Of a stretch of 64,000 nt of DNA, positions 24,001-39,000 are shown one piece after another. Every line of letters begins with the position of its first letter. Position 1 is the stretch's first letter. A program made the translations under genes and the position numbers. Where the stretch lies: assembly GCA_007922195.1 (NCBI GenBank), contig ML681998.1, positions 14,712,783-14,776,782 of the forward strand. Reading direction: 5' to 3'. Source of the stretch: Podocnemis expansa (taxonomy: Eukaryota; Chordata; Testudines; Podocnemididae). The notes under the pieces were generated by a model. It had not been told where the DNA came from. It was given only the letters and a program-made list of their open reading frames with translations, and ran no database searches.

Positions 24001-27000
24001 GCAGAGGGCAACAAAAATGATCAAGGGGCTGGAGCACAAGCCCTATGAAGAAAGACTGAAGGAACTAGGCTTATTTAGCTTGCAGAAGAGAAGACTGAGG
24101 GGGTATTTGATAGCAACCATCAACTACCTGAAGGGATGCTCCAAAGAGGACGGAGCTCAGCTGTTCTCAGTAGTAACAGAGGACAGAACAAGGAGCAATG
24201 GTTTCAAGTTGCAGCTGGGGAGGTCGAGGCTAGATGTTAAGAAAAACTTTCTTACTAGGAGGGTGGTAAAGCATTGGAATGGGCTACCTAGCGAAGTGGT
24301 GGAATCTCCGTCTTTGGAGATGTTTAAGGCCCAGCTGGATAAAACTTTAGCTGGAATAATTTAGTGGGAGTGGTCTTGCATTTTTTCGCAGGGGGTTGGA
24401 CTAGATGACCTCATGAGGTCCCTTCCAACCCTGTGATTCTATGATTAACTAATTCTTTTAACATGCAATATTAATATAAAACACTCCACTCAAAAAATCA
24501 GAGCCTTTGCTTTATTCTTTGATTTTTAAAAATACAGCATAGACTTTGAAGCAGTTATATGTTTCTGTGGCTGGGTGGCCACCCTACAAAGGCTGGAAGG
24601 GATTAAGGTGGTTAAACTGGGCCAGTTAACATGGAGGTAGAGCTATGGAGCACAGATTAATTAGATGAGTCTTGACTGAGTGGGCATTGCAGGGACCAAT
24701 ATATTCCCCAGCAGATGCAAGTAACTAGGTGTGCTGGGAAGTAGCCTACAGGTACTCTCTAGAGTCTAGATCAGTTGGTTCCCAACCTTTTCGAGTATTA
24801 GGACCCCTTCTTAACATCAAAAAATTTCATGGACCCCCAAATAACTGTTATTGGGGACTGACTGCATGCAGCAGTACTGCAGAAGTGCAGTGGAGGACCT
24901 GGCCCCTGTCTGCTCCCAAGGCATGGGGACATATCTAGGGTGAGGCTGCTCGCAGCAGGCAAATACAATTCATTTATTCCATAAATTTTAGAGCCCTCTT
25001 CAACATGGATCGCTGGCCAGCACTATTGGGGCTGAATGTATTCACTGGCCCCTTGCAATAACTCCGTGGACCCTGGGGTCCCTGGACCACAGGTTGGGAA
25101 CCACTTCTCTAGATGAAGAAGGTGTGCATTTCACAAACACAGAGAAGTGGGAAGAGCCAGAAGGTAAGAAAAGGCTCTGGGAAAAGGCAGTAAGGTCCAG
25201 GATGGAACAGACCTTGGCTGCTGACTAGAGGTTCTCTAACTGGACCTGAGGGTAGAAGGTGGGCCCATCTTCCCCTACCTTTTTGCCAAAAAGACTTGCT
25301 TGTAAAATAGCAGATGTTTTGCAAAAGCCCTAATACTAACTCAGACTGATGGACTGTGGTGCAGATAAAATTGCCAGTTCTTTAAAGCAGTTTCAGACCT
25401 TCTTTTTTGTTTGCATTATTGATGCAATGATGGCTTATTGGAAACTTGAATGCAGGCTGGGGTACCTGTGTTTGGAGTGTGTCCTGCTGTGACTCTTGTA
25501 AGGAGAAATGGGGGGAAGTAATGGTACGAGGAGATGAGGAAGAAATGGTGTGGAAAAGTACACAGTGGGAATCAACAGAGCTAATGAACTTGTTGTATTC
25601 ACAAACAACTGTCAACAGTATATGCCTCATTCTGAAGCTTTGAAACTTAAACCAGTATCTTATGGTTTCATATAAAGAAGTGAGGTAAGTAGGATTTGGG
25701 CAGAGTATGGAACAATGACAGGGCTTGAGGAGTAAAAGATTTGAAGAGAAGTGCAAGCCAATCCTACTTACTTACACTGAGAAACCTCAGCACTGTAGTA
25801 TTTGCCACTGATATTTGAGACAGCATGAATACCAGACCAAGGCTTCAAACAGAAGCAGCAGAGCTCAGATTTATTTGCAAATTTCACTTTATTGCTTCAG
25901 GCTCAGTAGGGACTTCGGATTTTTTTTCTTATTACACAGGTGTTTTGACCTCATATGCTGTTCCCTAGTGTTTGAATTTTAACAACTGCTTTGATTTGCT
26001 GTTACAGTATGACCTGTTCCCATGACTTACACTCCCCTGCATTTATTTCCTCCCATTTTGTAAGTCCCCCCATCTTCAAAGCTTCTGATGAAGTAAGATT
26101 TTCCCCCAGGAAAGCTCATGCAATAAATCAATTTGTTACTCTTTAAGTGCCACAGGACTCCTTGTTTGTTTTTCATGCACCATATACATCCCCAGTGTAA
26201 TCCCACTAAAGGCAATGGAGTTATGCTGAGCTAGCCTCTCTTCCTGAATATGTTGCCTCTGCACTGCTCTTCAGGGTTCATTTATCATCATTGCTAACCA
26301 TGTATTTATAATTTCTTTAAATTAACAATTGTTTGTTAGTTTTATTAACAGTCAAGCATTCTGTTGCTACTGTATTTTATAGAGTATTTCAAATGTTACA
26401 GAACTCACATTGTAACTAGGGTTATTCATCAAACACAATACTTGGAGTTACATGACATGCACATTTATGGTGCTAAAATAGTAATCAGTAATACATCTTG
26501 CTTTCACTTAGACTGTGGACTTAAAAATGTTACTATAGTAATAATACACATTTCTCTTGCACACAGGTATAACTATCTATGCTGTTGGAATAGGAAAAGC
26601 AATTGAGGAAGAATTACTGGAAATTGCTTCTGAGCCACCAGACAAACATCTCTTCTATGCTGAGGATTTCAGTACCATAGGGGAGATAAGTGAAAAACTG
26701 AAAAAACGAATTTGTGAAGGTACCATCTGCCACTTTCACTGAGATCTAAGAAAAGTGAACAGCCATTTATATTTTTCTTCTCTTTTGTTTTTAATAACCG
26801 ACACATGAAATATACACACATATCCCAGGAGGAATGGTAATGTCCCCCCCTTCTCATAGATTTCTGTTAGATCAGCACTACATGGAGGGAAAATTCAAAA
26901 TGTTTTATTTAGAAATAATAATTGCTTTTAAGGTCTATATGAGTCATGTTTAAAATTGTTAGGAAATGTTTCTGATATCCCGCTATGTAAGTACGTCAGT

Positions 27001-30000
27001 GGAAGGAATCAGCAGCTAAAAATCTAAAAAATTTATTCGTAAAGACCTATTGTGCAATGTTCACTACACTACAAAATAGTTCTGTGCATCTAATCAGTAA
27101 ACAGAAATACAGCTACTTTTGTGCTTCAAAGCAGTCCTTTGAAGCATGATCACAGAATCTCACCTTGCAAAGCCATTTCCTCACCCCCCTACTATCACAA
27201 GTGGCCACACTGTAGACCTGTTTCCGATAGCATCTGTGCAAGGGGGGAAGGGGCTCTGAGTTAGAACTGATCCCTGTTCACCAGGGATATAGTGATGTCC
27301 CACTCATATACAATTGGTATTCAGTATTGTTTGTTCATATCAGTAGAGCCCTGCACAGATACAAATACGTGGATCCATATCCAACCTGCATCCACAAGAA
27401 ATGGTCCACGGATATCCATGTTGTGTCCATGGATGCGGATATCAGCATATTAGCAAGGCTGTAACTCTGTGCAAATAAAAATATGTGGATCTGTATCCAA
27501 TCCACATCCACAAGAAATGGTCCGCCAATATCCGTGTTCTATCTGTGGATGCAGATATAATGCGGAGTTGAGGTGACTTCAGGAACTGATATGTAGAGCC
27601 CTGCATGTAACAGGAGCATGAAGCCCAGGAACCCCAAAGGGCCCTTTAATTTTCACTGTGTCTAATCTTGATATAGCAGTTCAGGGTTTGTGGGTTTTGT
27701 TTTTTAAATTTGCTGTGCAAGATGACCTGGCAGGAAGTAACAAATTCTTCCGTTTAGGCAGGGCTCTGGGAGGAGACAGGGACTCTCCAGATTGTTTCTC
27801 TCTCTGCGTCTCTCAGTTCTAAGGGTCTGATAGCTAGTTCAGCTTGTAGAAGCAGTTATGTTCCTCAGCCATCAGTTAGGGAGGCAAACAGATGATGACA
27901 ATCTCAAAAGAGTGGGGAAGATTGCAAGTCCAAAATTCTCTAGAAACTTTTCTCTCTTCCTATCAAACATCCTTTAGGTAACTGCAGTGCTCTTTGCTGT
28001 CCATTTCATTTTCTGTTCAGACAAGTGTTATTTGCTAAAGCAAAAATAAATAAATCTTGCCCCTCTGAGCCACTTTCCAAACTAGAAACTCTGGCTTCAG
28101 TGAGCCATCAGTTGCCTCCTAGTTTACTGGTGCACAGCTTTGCTCTTCGTTCATCACAAGTGGGAAATGCCTCTTACTGTGGAATTGAAGGCAGACCAGG
28201 ATTGTTGCTGGAAGCTCCAGGACTAATGTCAGCCACCAGAGATTCTGCCCCGAAATGGTGGAACCAGTTGGTGTCTTAGTTTCTTGCAATACCTTTTGTT
28301 TTATTTATAACTTTATATTTGTTGTGGTGAAACAGTGACTTCATTGCATCAAGCATCTCTTACCCACTACTCAGCTGAGAAATCCCTGGCTCTAATTCCC
28401 TGGTTCCTCCAGTGCATCCTCCCTCTAGCAGGCTCCCTCTCACCACATAGTAGCAGAGAAGCCCTTCAAGCATCTAGACAAGTCTAAGGGGTGCTGTAGA
28501 TAGCTTTAAAGGAACTTCAGGGGTCAAGTTACGCCATGCTGCTGCAACCCCCCATCCCTTAATCTGCCGAACCATGCGGCTTTGAGTCAGACTGGCAGGC
28601 CAGTGCCACACACAGCCCAGAGTTTTGACTCTGCTATATGGGACTTGATCAAGAAGCAAGTGAGCAGGCAGGCAGGGAGACTGACATCCCTTCTCAAGAA
28701 TGGGACTCTGCCTTGGGAGGTTTGATCCAGGAGCAGGAGAAGAGCCCCTCACAGCAGAGGTGGCTTTTGGGGTAGGTGAAGCAGGCACACGTGTAGGGCC
28801 CCAAGCAAAAAGGGGCCCCATCACGTACTTTGCCTACCCCAAAAGCTGCATCTGCCTCAGTTGGCAGCAAGAGGAGCTGGGGTTAGTTTTGTAAATCCTA
28901 CAGACTCTGGGTGCCCAAAGAAGGCTAAAAGCAAGCCGCAAGGAAGCAAGTAGGATAAAAAATGGGGTTTAAACCCTTTCTCCTTTGCCTTCTTGCTCTG
29001 AAAGAGCATTTGCTGGGGCTTTTCTCTTAGTCAGGACTCTCTCATGGTGCTCTGTGCCCTACCTTCATCCTGCAGCCCATTTGGACAAACAGAACCTGTA
29101 TGCCTCTGCAGCTTGCCTCAGATTGCAGTATAATGGGAATTGTGCCTATCTGTTGGGTTTTCACCTCATTGCCCCTCATTCTGCAAGGGCAAAGGGGCTC
29201 AAAGTCTGAAGGGTGGGAGAAGAGTGCCTCAACTCTCCCCTCTTCTCCTACTCCACATTAAAGGCCGAGGAGCACTGCAGGGTAGTCCATGCCAAGAACA
29301 GAGGTGCATTAGAACTGTTCTCCATGCAGCTGCATCATCTGTCACAGAATTACAGAATGGTAAGCGAGACACTCCTGACCATGTTCAAAATTATTCTGAT
29401 TTACTGCATAAAACCCCAGGTAGAACTTTGTCTCTCTGAAAGTACTCACATGGGTGCTAGCCAACTTGGGGGAGCAGGCAGGCATCCTGTCAGGCACCCA
29501 TGGCCACCTGGAAGCCATTGCAACAACCAGGGTATTCAAGGTATTTGTACAAGTCTACTTCCTCAGCTGAATGGCCCCAAGAGCAGAACTCAGTGTGCTA
29601 CCTCTCTCCTGCAAACAGTGAGTGAAAGTACCATCCCTGCACACCCAAAACCAAAATAAACCAAAAGCCCCAAAGCCACATGATGCTGCCAGTACAGGAA
29701 GCCAGTAGCATACAAAGAACTCATTAATATTAATAAAAATACCTTCCCCTGCAAGCAGTATTTGATTCAGGATTTCCTGTGCTCTCCTTCTTTGTGAAGT
29801 CGTAAGACCCAAATGGGGATTTCTGATTAAAATTGAATGTTGAGCTGAAATATTATATAAAATCATAACCAAAAGATATTCAGAAAGAGACTGTTCTCTC
29901 TGCAGAGGGAAATACCTGCAGTAGAAGCTCCCAGTAAGGACATGTATAATTTTTACTTTGAAATCAATAAAATTCTCAGAATCACAAAGACAAAATGAAC

Positions 30001-33000
30001 TTTGTGTAGGAGAGCTTACAATTCCTGTATGGTACTCTTCGTTCTGAAGTCCACTCTGGACTCAAAATCTTGAGAAATAGCTATTAGTAGGCACAACATA
30101 ATTCACGTTGCAAATTACATACAACTACCCATTCATGGACAACATCATAAGTGCCTTGGCCAGAGAGACCTATTCAAAACTTGCCAACTGCTGGAAAGCA
30201 TTCATACCCACCAGGTGTTCAAAACCAAAAATTTAGCTTTGATTCCACCATAGAAATTTTCACCCAAGTGTCAAAATAGTCATAGATCCAGCTAGAATTT
30301 TACCACCGCTCACTGTAAAGATTTGCAAAGACCCAAAACTTCATAGTATCAGTCATCATTTGGCAGTTGTCAGCCATAGCCAATTGTCTCTAGTGACTAG
30401 GTTTGCTACAGCTGTGCATTGATGATATTCCAAATGGGATTTCACAGACTTTGCCTCCCGGCATGCCATCAGAGAACACTGAACCACTCAACAGATGTGG
30501 TGCAGTAGTAGGCTTCATTCATACATCCCATCCAAATTTCTCTTTGTAATAAGTAATACAAAGATCATGCTCACAATTAACCCAGTGTTACTCCAAGCTC
30601 TTACCTACTCACTATAGAAGCAAGTTTCACAGGGTGGGGAGCACTTCGAAGACAAGATTGCCTAAGGGTTGTGGCCCTGCCCTTAGAGAAAGGAAAGTAT
30701 CCAGTCTTCAGGGGCATGCTTTGTGCTGTGTAGTTTTCAAAAATCTGAGTACACGTTTTTTCAGTGCACTTCTACAGCTCTGTGTCATGTCTAAATGATA
30801 ACATAGGAGTGTCCACAAGAGATCAGATCAGTGATTCAGAGTCCACTAGCTTGGCTGACAGTGGGAAGTACCAGGTACTTCACAGGGAGATGTCAGAAAC
30901 TCTGTAGTGGGCACTTGTGGAATAACATGCACACAGGGGAAATATCCTTCTAAATCTCTTGTGTAGTTATTTGGCTCATGTGAAGAAATATAAATATGGC
31001 TATTATCCCTTCCAAAACTAAATAAGCAAAGATATAAGAACCTCTGAGGCAGTGGCCCCAGGATCTATTATTTTGGACTTGACAGCAAAGACCTTCCATT
31101 GAACCCACAGAAAAGCCCTGACCTTTTGAACCAGTGACCCTGTCATCATACATATCCAAATAACCTACATAGCAGCTGGGCATCAGAAATGTTCAAGGGC
31201 AATTCTTTTAGACTCACTGATAAATGTGATACCAAGAAAGAATTCAATCAGAAATTGTCATTCATTGATCTGGTCAGTTTCATTTCTGCTGTGAGAGATA
31301 CCACTCAGGTTTTTTTCTGCTAGCAGCTACCCTCCTCATTCATAAATTGGCAACAGCTCTTGTGTGGAATTCAGGGGTAGCCCATCACTTTTGCTGGAGG
31401 CTCCAGGTCTAAGCCCTGCCTTTCAGCTTAGGCCACCAATAGTTCTTCCAAAGCTAGAAACACTTCAGCGACTAACTTTAAATTATACTGACTTAAAAAA
31501 TTCAGATTGCTGTGGGTTGGGACAATAGATAGGGAGGACTCTGAGTTACTACAGCAAATTCTTTTCCTGGTATCTATCCCCAGATCAGATTGTCTGAGAC
31601 CTTGGAAGTTCACCTTTCTCTGCAGGATGGGTCACTTGCAGGTTTAAACTAGTATAGATGGTGACTTCTATGTAACTTGAAGTCTTTAAACCATGATTCA
31701 AGGACTTCAGTAACTCAGCCCAAGGTTAAAGGTCTATTTCAGAAGTGGGTGAAGTTCTGTGGCCTGCAGTATGTCAACCACACTGACAAAGTGTGGGACT
31801 CATCAGCCTCTAGTGCTGGTCTACACAAAGGCCAACAACCTACTATTGCTATCAATTACACTCACTGCAACTGCAAGAGGTCTTGGCAGTGACTGTAGAA
31901 GTTCAAAACCTGCTACTAAATCCCACGGATATCAATATGAGGAAAAATTTTTGTTTGCTTTTTTAGGAAAAAATAATGTTACACACAATGTAGCAACTGT
32001 TCAGGCCTTAATTATGGCATTCCTTAACTTCTGAGTGTTTGACTTTGTAAAATGTTCTCTTAAAGTAGGCTTTTATGTACATGAACATACTCACCCTCAG
32101 GGAAACTGCCTGTGCCTCAAAGAACTATAATTTTCTTCTCATTTGAAGCTATTGTTCTGTGCAAAGAAACAAGTTTGTCTGTTAATATCTTTTTCTGTCT
32201 GCAAATTGTTTCTGCCAGCTTTGGAAGAGTCAAATCACAATCAGGATCCATTGACAGGGAGACCTCACAAGACTGGTCCTCACTCTCCAGGTTAGATGCT
32301 TTAAATCTGTGGCTTGTTTTTACCTCAGCTTGTTCTCCACTTGGCATTCTTCTCAAGGCATCCTCTACAGAGAGAGTTAATGTCAGGGGCTTCCCATACA
32401 AAAAATATACCCCATAAGCCCTTCCTGCTCTGCACCACACAGCTTGAGCTTCACTTTAACAAAACCCATGACTGCATGCTCCCTCCTTATCCTACTGTAA
32501 TATTTCATTTGGAAGCTGCAACTTCCACACCATCCTTGTAGGTTGATGTATTTTAATGCATGTTTGAGGGGTTTTTTCATTTATATGATCTTTTACTACT
32601 TAATAGAATCTAAACTGGTCAGGCTTAACAGGAGCTGATACAGAGCTAACATCCCTCTCCAGGTCTGAAATAAAACATTTAAACAGTCTATCTACAGTAA
32701 ATACAATCTAAGAGCTCAGTTGCTTTGTATCATAGTTTCTTTGGGTAAAAGGCAAACTCTGAGTAATATCTTGCACCATCAATAGTCCCTGCTAAACTCC
32801 ACTAGATAAGGTGCTAATCAGTGGGTGAGTGGCAGACTCTGACCTTAAATGAATAAGGTGTTACATATAAAATTCATTAGCTATGTTACATGATCCTGAG
32901 TTAATCAAGCCTGATCACAGTTGCATCTTGGGGTTTCCTACAGGACCTGAATCTGCCAGCATAGCCATCACAGACCTCCTGACCTGTTCTAATTTTGCTG

Positions 33001-36000
33001 TACAGCACCAGTATCTTTTTGAAGAGGAGAGTGTTTCACAGTCAACAACCAGATCAGGTAATCAGATAACCTGGTTCATGCAATCTTACAGACTTTTCCT
33101 ATGATTACACAGTTAGGATGGCAAGTCAAAACTGGAAATTTCTAAACAGAACCTGCCACAGAATGTTCTTTGCCTACCTGTTTCTTCATAGTACCCTCTC
33201 TGCTTGCCTCCTGCTTTCCATTATAAGGAGCTTACAGCTAAGTAACTGGGATCTGATATGGTCATCTTTTGATAGCAGTTATACATGTTTGGAAACTGTA
33301 CCGAACATACTCAGAATTTAGTGATTACATTCTTGTGCAGATCCAGTATTTTTAGATTATGCATCACCATTACCCTGAATGCCTTCTGTCTGCTTTTCTA
33401 GCAAACCCTTCAAAAGAAAAGAGAGAGCAGTGTAACTGTGAAAGTATCATAACATTCCAGAACCAGGCAAATGCTGAAGTAAGAAAACTAACCCAGCGAT
33501 ATATCCTTTCTGAAAAATTGTTTCCTGGATCACAGATAGAAAGGAACAAAATCCAAGGGGGTAGCTGTGTTAGTCTAGTTCAGTAAAACAAATGAGTCCT
33601 GTGGAACTTAAAGACTAACAAATTTATTTTTTGCATGAGTTCTGTGGGACAAAATCCCACTTTGTCAGATGCTTTGAAGATGGGTAAACTTACAGAATGG
33701 GAGGAAATAAATGCAGGGAAGTGTAAGTCATACGAACAGGTCATACTGTAACAGCAAATCAAAACAGATGAAAAGATTCAGACACTTGGGAAGATCATAC
33801 AGAGGGAGATGAGGTCAGATCACCTGTTTTAATGAGAGAAAAATGCAGTGTCCCGCTTAAGACCTGAAGCAATGCAACCGAATTTACAAATGAATTCAAT
33901 GTCAACTTCCCTTTGATGCCTTGATTTAGTATTCATCTGTGTGAGCACAGCAATTAAGAAATCATTAATGGAGTGATCATGAAGATTGAAATGCTGACCC
34001 ACTGGTTTTACAGTGTTGAGATTTCTGATGTCAGTTTTGTGTCCATTTATTCTTTTGAGCAGAAACTGTCCTGTTTGTCCAATATATAAGGCAGAGGGGC
34101 ATCTCTTGCACATGATGGCATAGATCACATTGGTGGATAACCCTTTGATGGAATAGCTGGTATTATTAGGTCCTGTAATAGTGTCTTTTGTGCAGATATG
34201 TGGGCAAAGTTGGCAGCATGGTTTGTTGCAGGCATATGTGCTTGCTCTATTGGTTCAGTTGTTAGTTCTGTATTTGCTGGTGAGTATCTGTTTAAGTGTG
34301 GGGAGCTGTCTATAAGTGAGGAAAGGTCTGTCTCCCAATGCTTGAGAGAGTGAGGGATTGTCTTGTAGAATAGGTTGTAGATCCCTGAGGATGTGTGGTA
34401 GAGGTCTGACTGGTGGGTTGTAGATAATGACTAGAGGTGTACTGTTGTATTCTTTCTTGGGCTTCTCCTGTAGTAGATGACTTTGGGGTACCTGTCTGGC
34501 TCTGTCAGTCTGTTCTTCACTTCCACGTCTGGGTACTGTAGTTTTAAGAGTGCTTGATAGAGATCCCTGAAGGTGTCTGTCTTTATCCAAGGGATCAGAG
34601 CAAATCCAGTTATATCTTAGGGCTAGGCTGTAGACAATGGATCATGTGGTGTGTTTAGGATGAAAGCTCAAGGGTTGTAGGTAACTATACTGATCAGTAG
34701 GTTTTCGGTATAGGGTCGTGCTTGTATGTTCATCCCTAATTTGTACTGTCATGTCCAGAAAGTGGATCTCCTGTCTGGAGTGTTCCAGGCAAAGTTTAAC
34801 AATGGAGTGGAAATTGTTGAATTGTCTGTGGAAATCTTCAAGAGCATCTCTACCATGGGTCCAAAGGATGAAGATGCCATCAGTGTAGCATAAGTAAAGG
34901 AGAGATGCTTTTGGATGAGACTTGAGGAAATAGTGTTCTAGGTCAGCCATAAAAATGTTGGCATATTGTGGGGCTATTCAGCTACCCATAGCAGTGTTGT
35001 TAACTTGAAGGCATAAATTATCCTCAAATCTGAAATGGTTGTTGGTCAGCAAGTTCAGCCATGAGCTGTACTGTGGCATCATCTGGGATAGTTCTTCTAA
35101 TAGCTTGTAATCTATCCTTATGTGGGATATTGGCATAAAGAGCTTCTACGTCCATAGTGGCCAGGATGGTGTTTTCTGGAAACTCACCAATAGTTTGGAT
35201 TTTTCTCAGGAAGTCTGTGGTGTCTTGAAGACAGCTAGGAGTTTTGATAGCATGGGGTCTGAGGAGGGAGTCCACATAGCCAGATAAGCCTGCCGTGAGA
35301 ATGCCAACACCCGAGATGATAGGACATCCATGGTTACCTTTATTATGGATTTTAGGCAGTAGTGGCATGTCTGTCTTTATTTGTTCCTGTGTTGCCTTGG
35401 GGAGTTTCTTGAGTAAATGGTATAGTTCTTTTCAGTAATTCTCAGTGGGGTCAGAGGTAAGTGGTTTGTAGAATGTTGTGTTGGATAGTTGTTTATAAGC
35501 CTCCTGATCATAATTTGATTCATTCATGATGACAACTGCACCTCCTTTGTTAGCCTCCTTAATAATAATGTCAGAGTTGTTTCTGAGGCTGTGGATGGCA
35601 TTTCATTCGGCAAGGCTGAGGTTATGGTGTAAGGGATGATGTTTGTCCACTATTTCAGCCTTTATATGGTGGCAGAGATAATCAGTGTAAAAGTCTAGTT
35701 TGTTGTTCCAACTGTCAGGAGGGGTACGTGAACAATATTTCCTCTTGCAGTGTGGGGAGGAAGCCATTTCTGGGGCACTGCATAGATCATTGGTGTGGTA
35801 GAAATATTCCTTGAGTCTGAGATGGCAAAAATAGTCCTCCAGGTCACCACAGAATTTTATCTTGTGTTTGGGAGCTGTGGGGCATAAAAGTCCCCAAGAT
35901 AGCATAGATTTCTCTGCTGGAGCAAGCATGTAGCTTGAAAGATTAACAATGTTATTGGGTAGGCTGAAGGAGTCACTATTGTTGTCCGTTATGGTGCATA

Positions 36001-39000
36001 GATAGAAAGGATGTTCTTCATAAGAGGGAGGAAAAAAAGGAATTACAATAAATGCTAACTAGAACCACACACTTAAAACTCACCTACTCTTAGATGTCTC
36101 TTTGGGCCTAAAAGCAATGGATTAACTGAAAAAATTGTATTACTGCATACAAACAGTCTATGGGAGGCAAAGCTATTCAAATCCCCAGCTCCTTCAGTGA
36201 AGTGACCAGTTTTTATTCATAAACATAGAACCATTGGGCTGGAAGGGACTTCATAAGGTCATCTAGTCCAACCCCCTGCTAAAAGCAGGACCACTCCCAC
36301 TAAATCATCCCAGTTTTGTTTAAGCGGGCCTTAAATGTTTCCAAAGATGGAGATTCCACCACCTCCCTAGGAAACCCATTCCAATGCTCCACAACCCTCC
36401 TAGTAAGAAAGTTTTTCCTAATATCCAACCTCAACTGCCCCAGCTGCAGCTTGAAACCATTGCTCCTTGTTCTGTCCTGTTACTACTGAGAACAGCCTAG
36501 CTCCTTCCTCTTTGGAGCACCCCTTCAGGTAGTTAAAGGTTGCTATCAAATGCCCCCTCAGTCTTCTCTTCTGCAGACTAAATAAGCCTAGTTCCTTCAA
36601 TCTCTCCTCTTAAGTCATGTGCCCCAACCCCCTAATCATTTTCATTGCCTTCCTCTGGACTCTTTCTAGTTCGTCAACATCCTTTCTGTAGTGTGGAGCC
36701 CAAAACCGGACACAGTATTCCAGATGCAACCTCACCGGCACCAAAGAGAAGGGAATAATCACATCCCTTGATCTGCTGGCAACACTTCTAATAATGCATC
36801 CCAGCATGCCATTGGCCTTTTTGGCAACAAGAGCACACTGTTGATTCATATCCAGCTTCTCATCCACCATGACCCCCAGCTCCTTTTCTATAGTGCTACT
36901 ACTTAGCCAATTGGTCCCCAGCCTGTAGGATTTTTCCATCCTAAGTGCAGGACTTTGCACTTTTCCTTTTTGAACCTGATAAGGTTTCATTTGGCCCAAT
37001 GCTCCAATTTGTCTCTGTCTCCCTGAATCCTATCTCTGCTCTTGAGCATGTTTATCATCCCCCACCTCCCAGCTTGGGGTCATCCATGAATTTACTGAAC
37101 ATGCAATCTATCCCATCATCCAGATCATTAATGAAGCTGTTGAACAGAACCAGCCCAAGGATCGACCCCTGGGGCACTCCACTAGTTACTGGCTACCAAT
37201 TAGACACTGAGCCTGCTGATCTAGCCTGCTTTCTATTCAACTTAACAGTCCATTCATCCAAACCATACTTTAACTTGCTGACAAGTGTGCTGTGAGAAAC
37301 CATATTAAAAGCTTTGGTAAAGTCGAGGTATATCACATCGACAGCTATTGCCGCATCCACATATCCAGTCATCTCATCATAGAAGGTGATCAGGTTTGTC
37401 AGGCACGATTTGCCCCTGGTGAATCCATGCTGACTGTTCTTGATCACACTGTTTTCCTCCAAGTGTTTCAGAATGAATTCTTTGAGGACCTGCTCCATAA
37501 TTTTTCCAGGGATTAGCATTAGGCTGATTGGTCTATAGTTCCTCAGGTCCTCCTTTCTCCCTTTCTTGAAACAGGCACTACATACTTCCCCATTCACCAC
37601 AAGTTTTCAAAAGATAACAGCTAGCTGCTCTGCAGTCACATCAGCCAACTTCCTCAGCACCCTCGAATGCAGTTCATGCAGCCCCCCAGACTTGTGCACA
37701 TCCAACTTCTCTAAAGTAGTCCCTAACCTGACCTTCTAACACCAAGGGTCACTCTCCTTCTCTCCATTCTGTTACCCACTGTAGTAGCCTGGGAGCTGAC
37801 CCTGCCTGTGAAGATTGAGGTGAAAAAAGCATTGAGTACTTCAGCCTTTTCCACATCATCCACCACAAGGCTACCTGCCCCATTCAGTAAAGGACCTACA
37901 CTATCCCTCATCCTCTTCTTGTTGTCGATATACTTGGAAGAATCCCTTCCTATTATCCTTCACATCCCTTGCCAGCTGCAACTCAAGTTGCCCTTTGGCC
38001 TCCCTGATTTTATCCCTGCAGGCCCAAGCAATATATTTGTATGCCTTCTGAGTCAGTAATTCACATTCTTAATGTTTCATAACCACTCAATAGCAAGACA
38101 AATCTACATCTTTGATCGGTGAAAAGAAGCAAAGAAAGTGGAGACTTGTTTTGTGACCATAATCATATTCTCTGAATCTGACTATTACTTCTGTTGAAAT
38201 GCTCATCTTCCATCATAGTATTTTTGAATAGTGAATACTGGCATCAAGAAACTCTTGTATCAGAATACCATGTGTCAGATGTCTCCTGTTCACTTACTCT
38301 GACATTTTCATTTGGGTAGTTTATTATATGGAGAACAGGGGTGAGGACTGATTTTACACACACAAACCCCTTCTAGCTGCAATTTTAAATTCAAAGCTAT
38401 TCCACATTGCATTCATTACTCTGCTGCCTGTTTGTGGAGAAACTTTTTTAATTTGAAGCTTCCATCAGCCATCTTACACGGTGCAGTCATTGTTTTCATG
38501 AAAGCTAGTTTTTAGTATTTGAGAGAATAAGAAAGGCTACGTGTTCTCTCTCCACTTTCAGTAGTATAAGCAAGGATTGTTTGACATTAAAACAGACCCA
38601 CTCACTTAGGGAAAGCAGAGATTGGTCTTTTGAGTAGTTCCTAACAGCATGCTTCCCAAAGGGTAACTGGCTTGTTGTGCTAGTTAACTAGCTTTCTGGC
38701 TGAGACATACTTCAGGCTTGTTTGAACAGGGAACCTTGCTGGAACATTCATACTACTGTTACTACTACTTCCCTGTGGGCTCTTCCTGTCTAGAGTAAAC
38801 CCCACATAAGAAAACATACCAGTGTAATTAAAGTGGTATCATTATGCAGGTAAGCTTCCCATTATGAACAAGGTCTAAGTGGTGCTAAGAACATTTGTAA
38901 ATAAATTCTCAGAGGAAGGGGCCATAACATGAGGCACTGGAGGTGAACAGCCTAAAAAAGCAGCAGGTGAAAACTCAAAGCCAAAAGACCTCACTAATGA

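Larger units (their letters stand above)
26720..32218 (+). other. MATN2 intron
   Basis: 5.5 kb with no exon recognised. It contains a truncated hAT-type copy (27344-27565) and a short foldback (28763-28846). The remaining open frames are short and lack family features. Confidence 0.6.

Noticed and set aside
27594..27608. TAGAGCCCTGCATG as the second end of the 27344 element
   Set aside because: It is in the same direction as the first end instead of inverted, so it does not delimit a hAT element. It may be a remnant of another copy.
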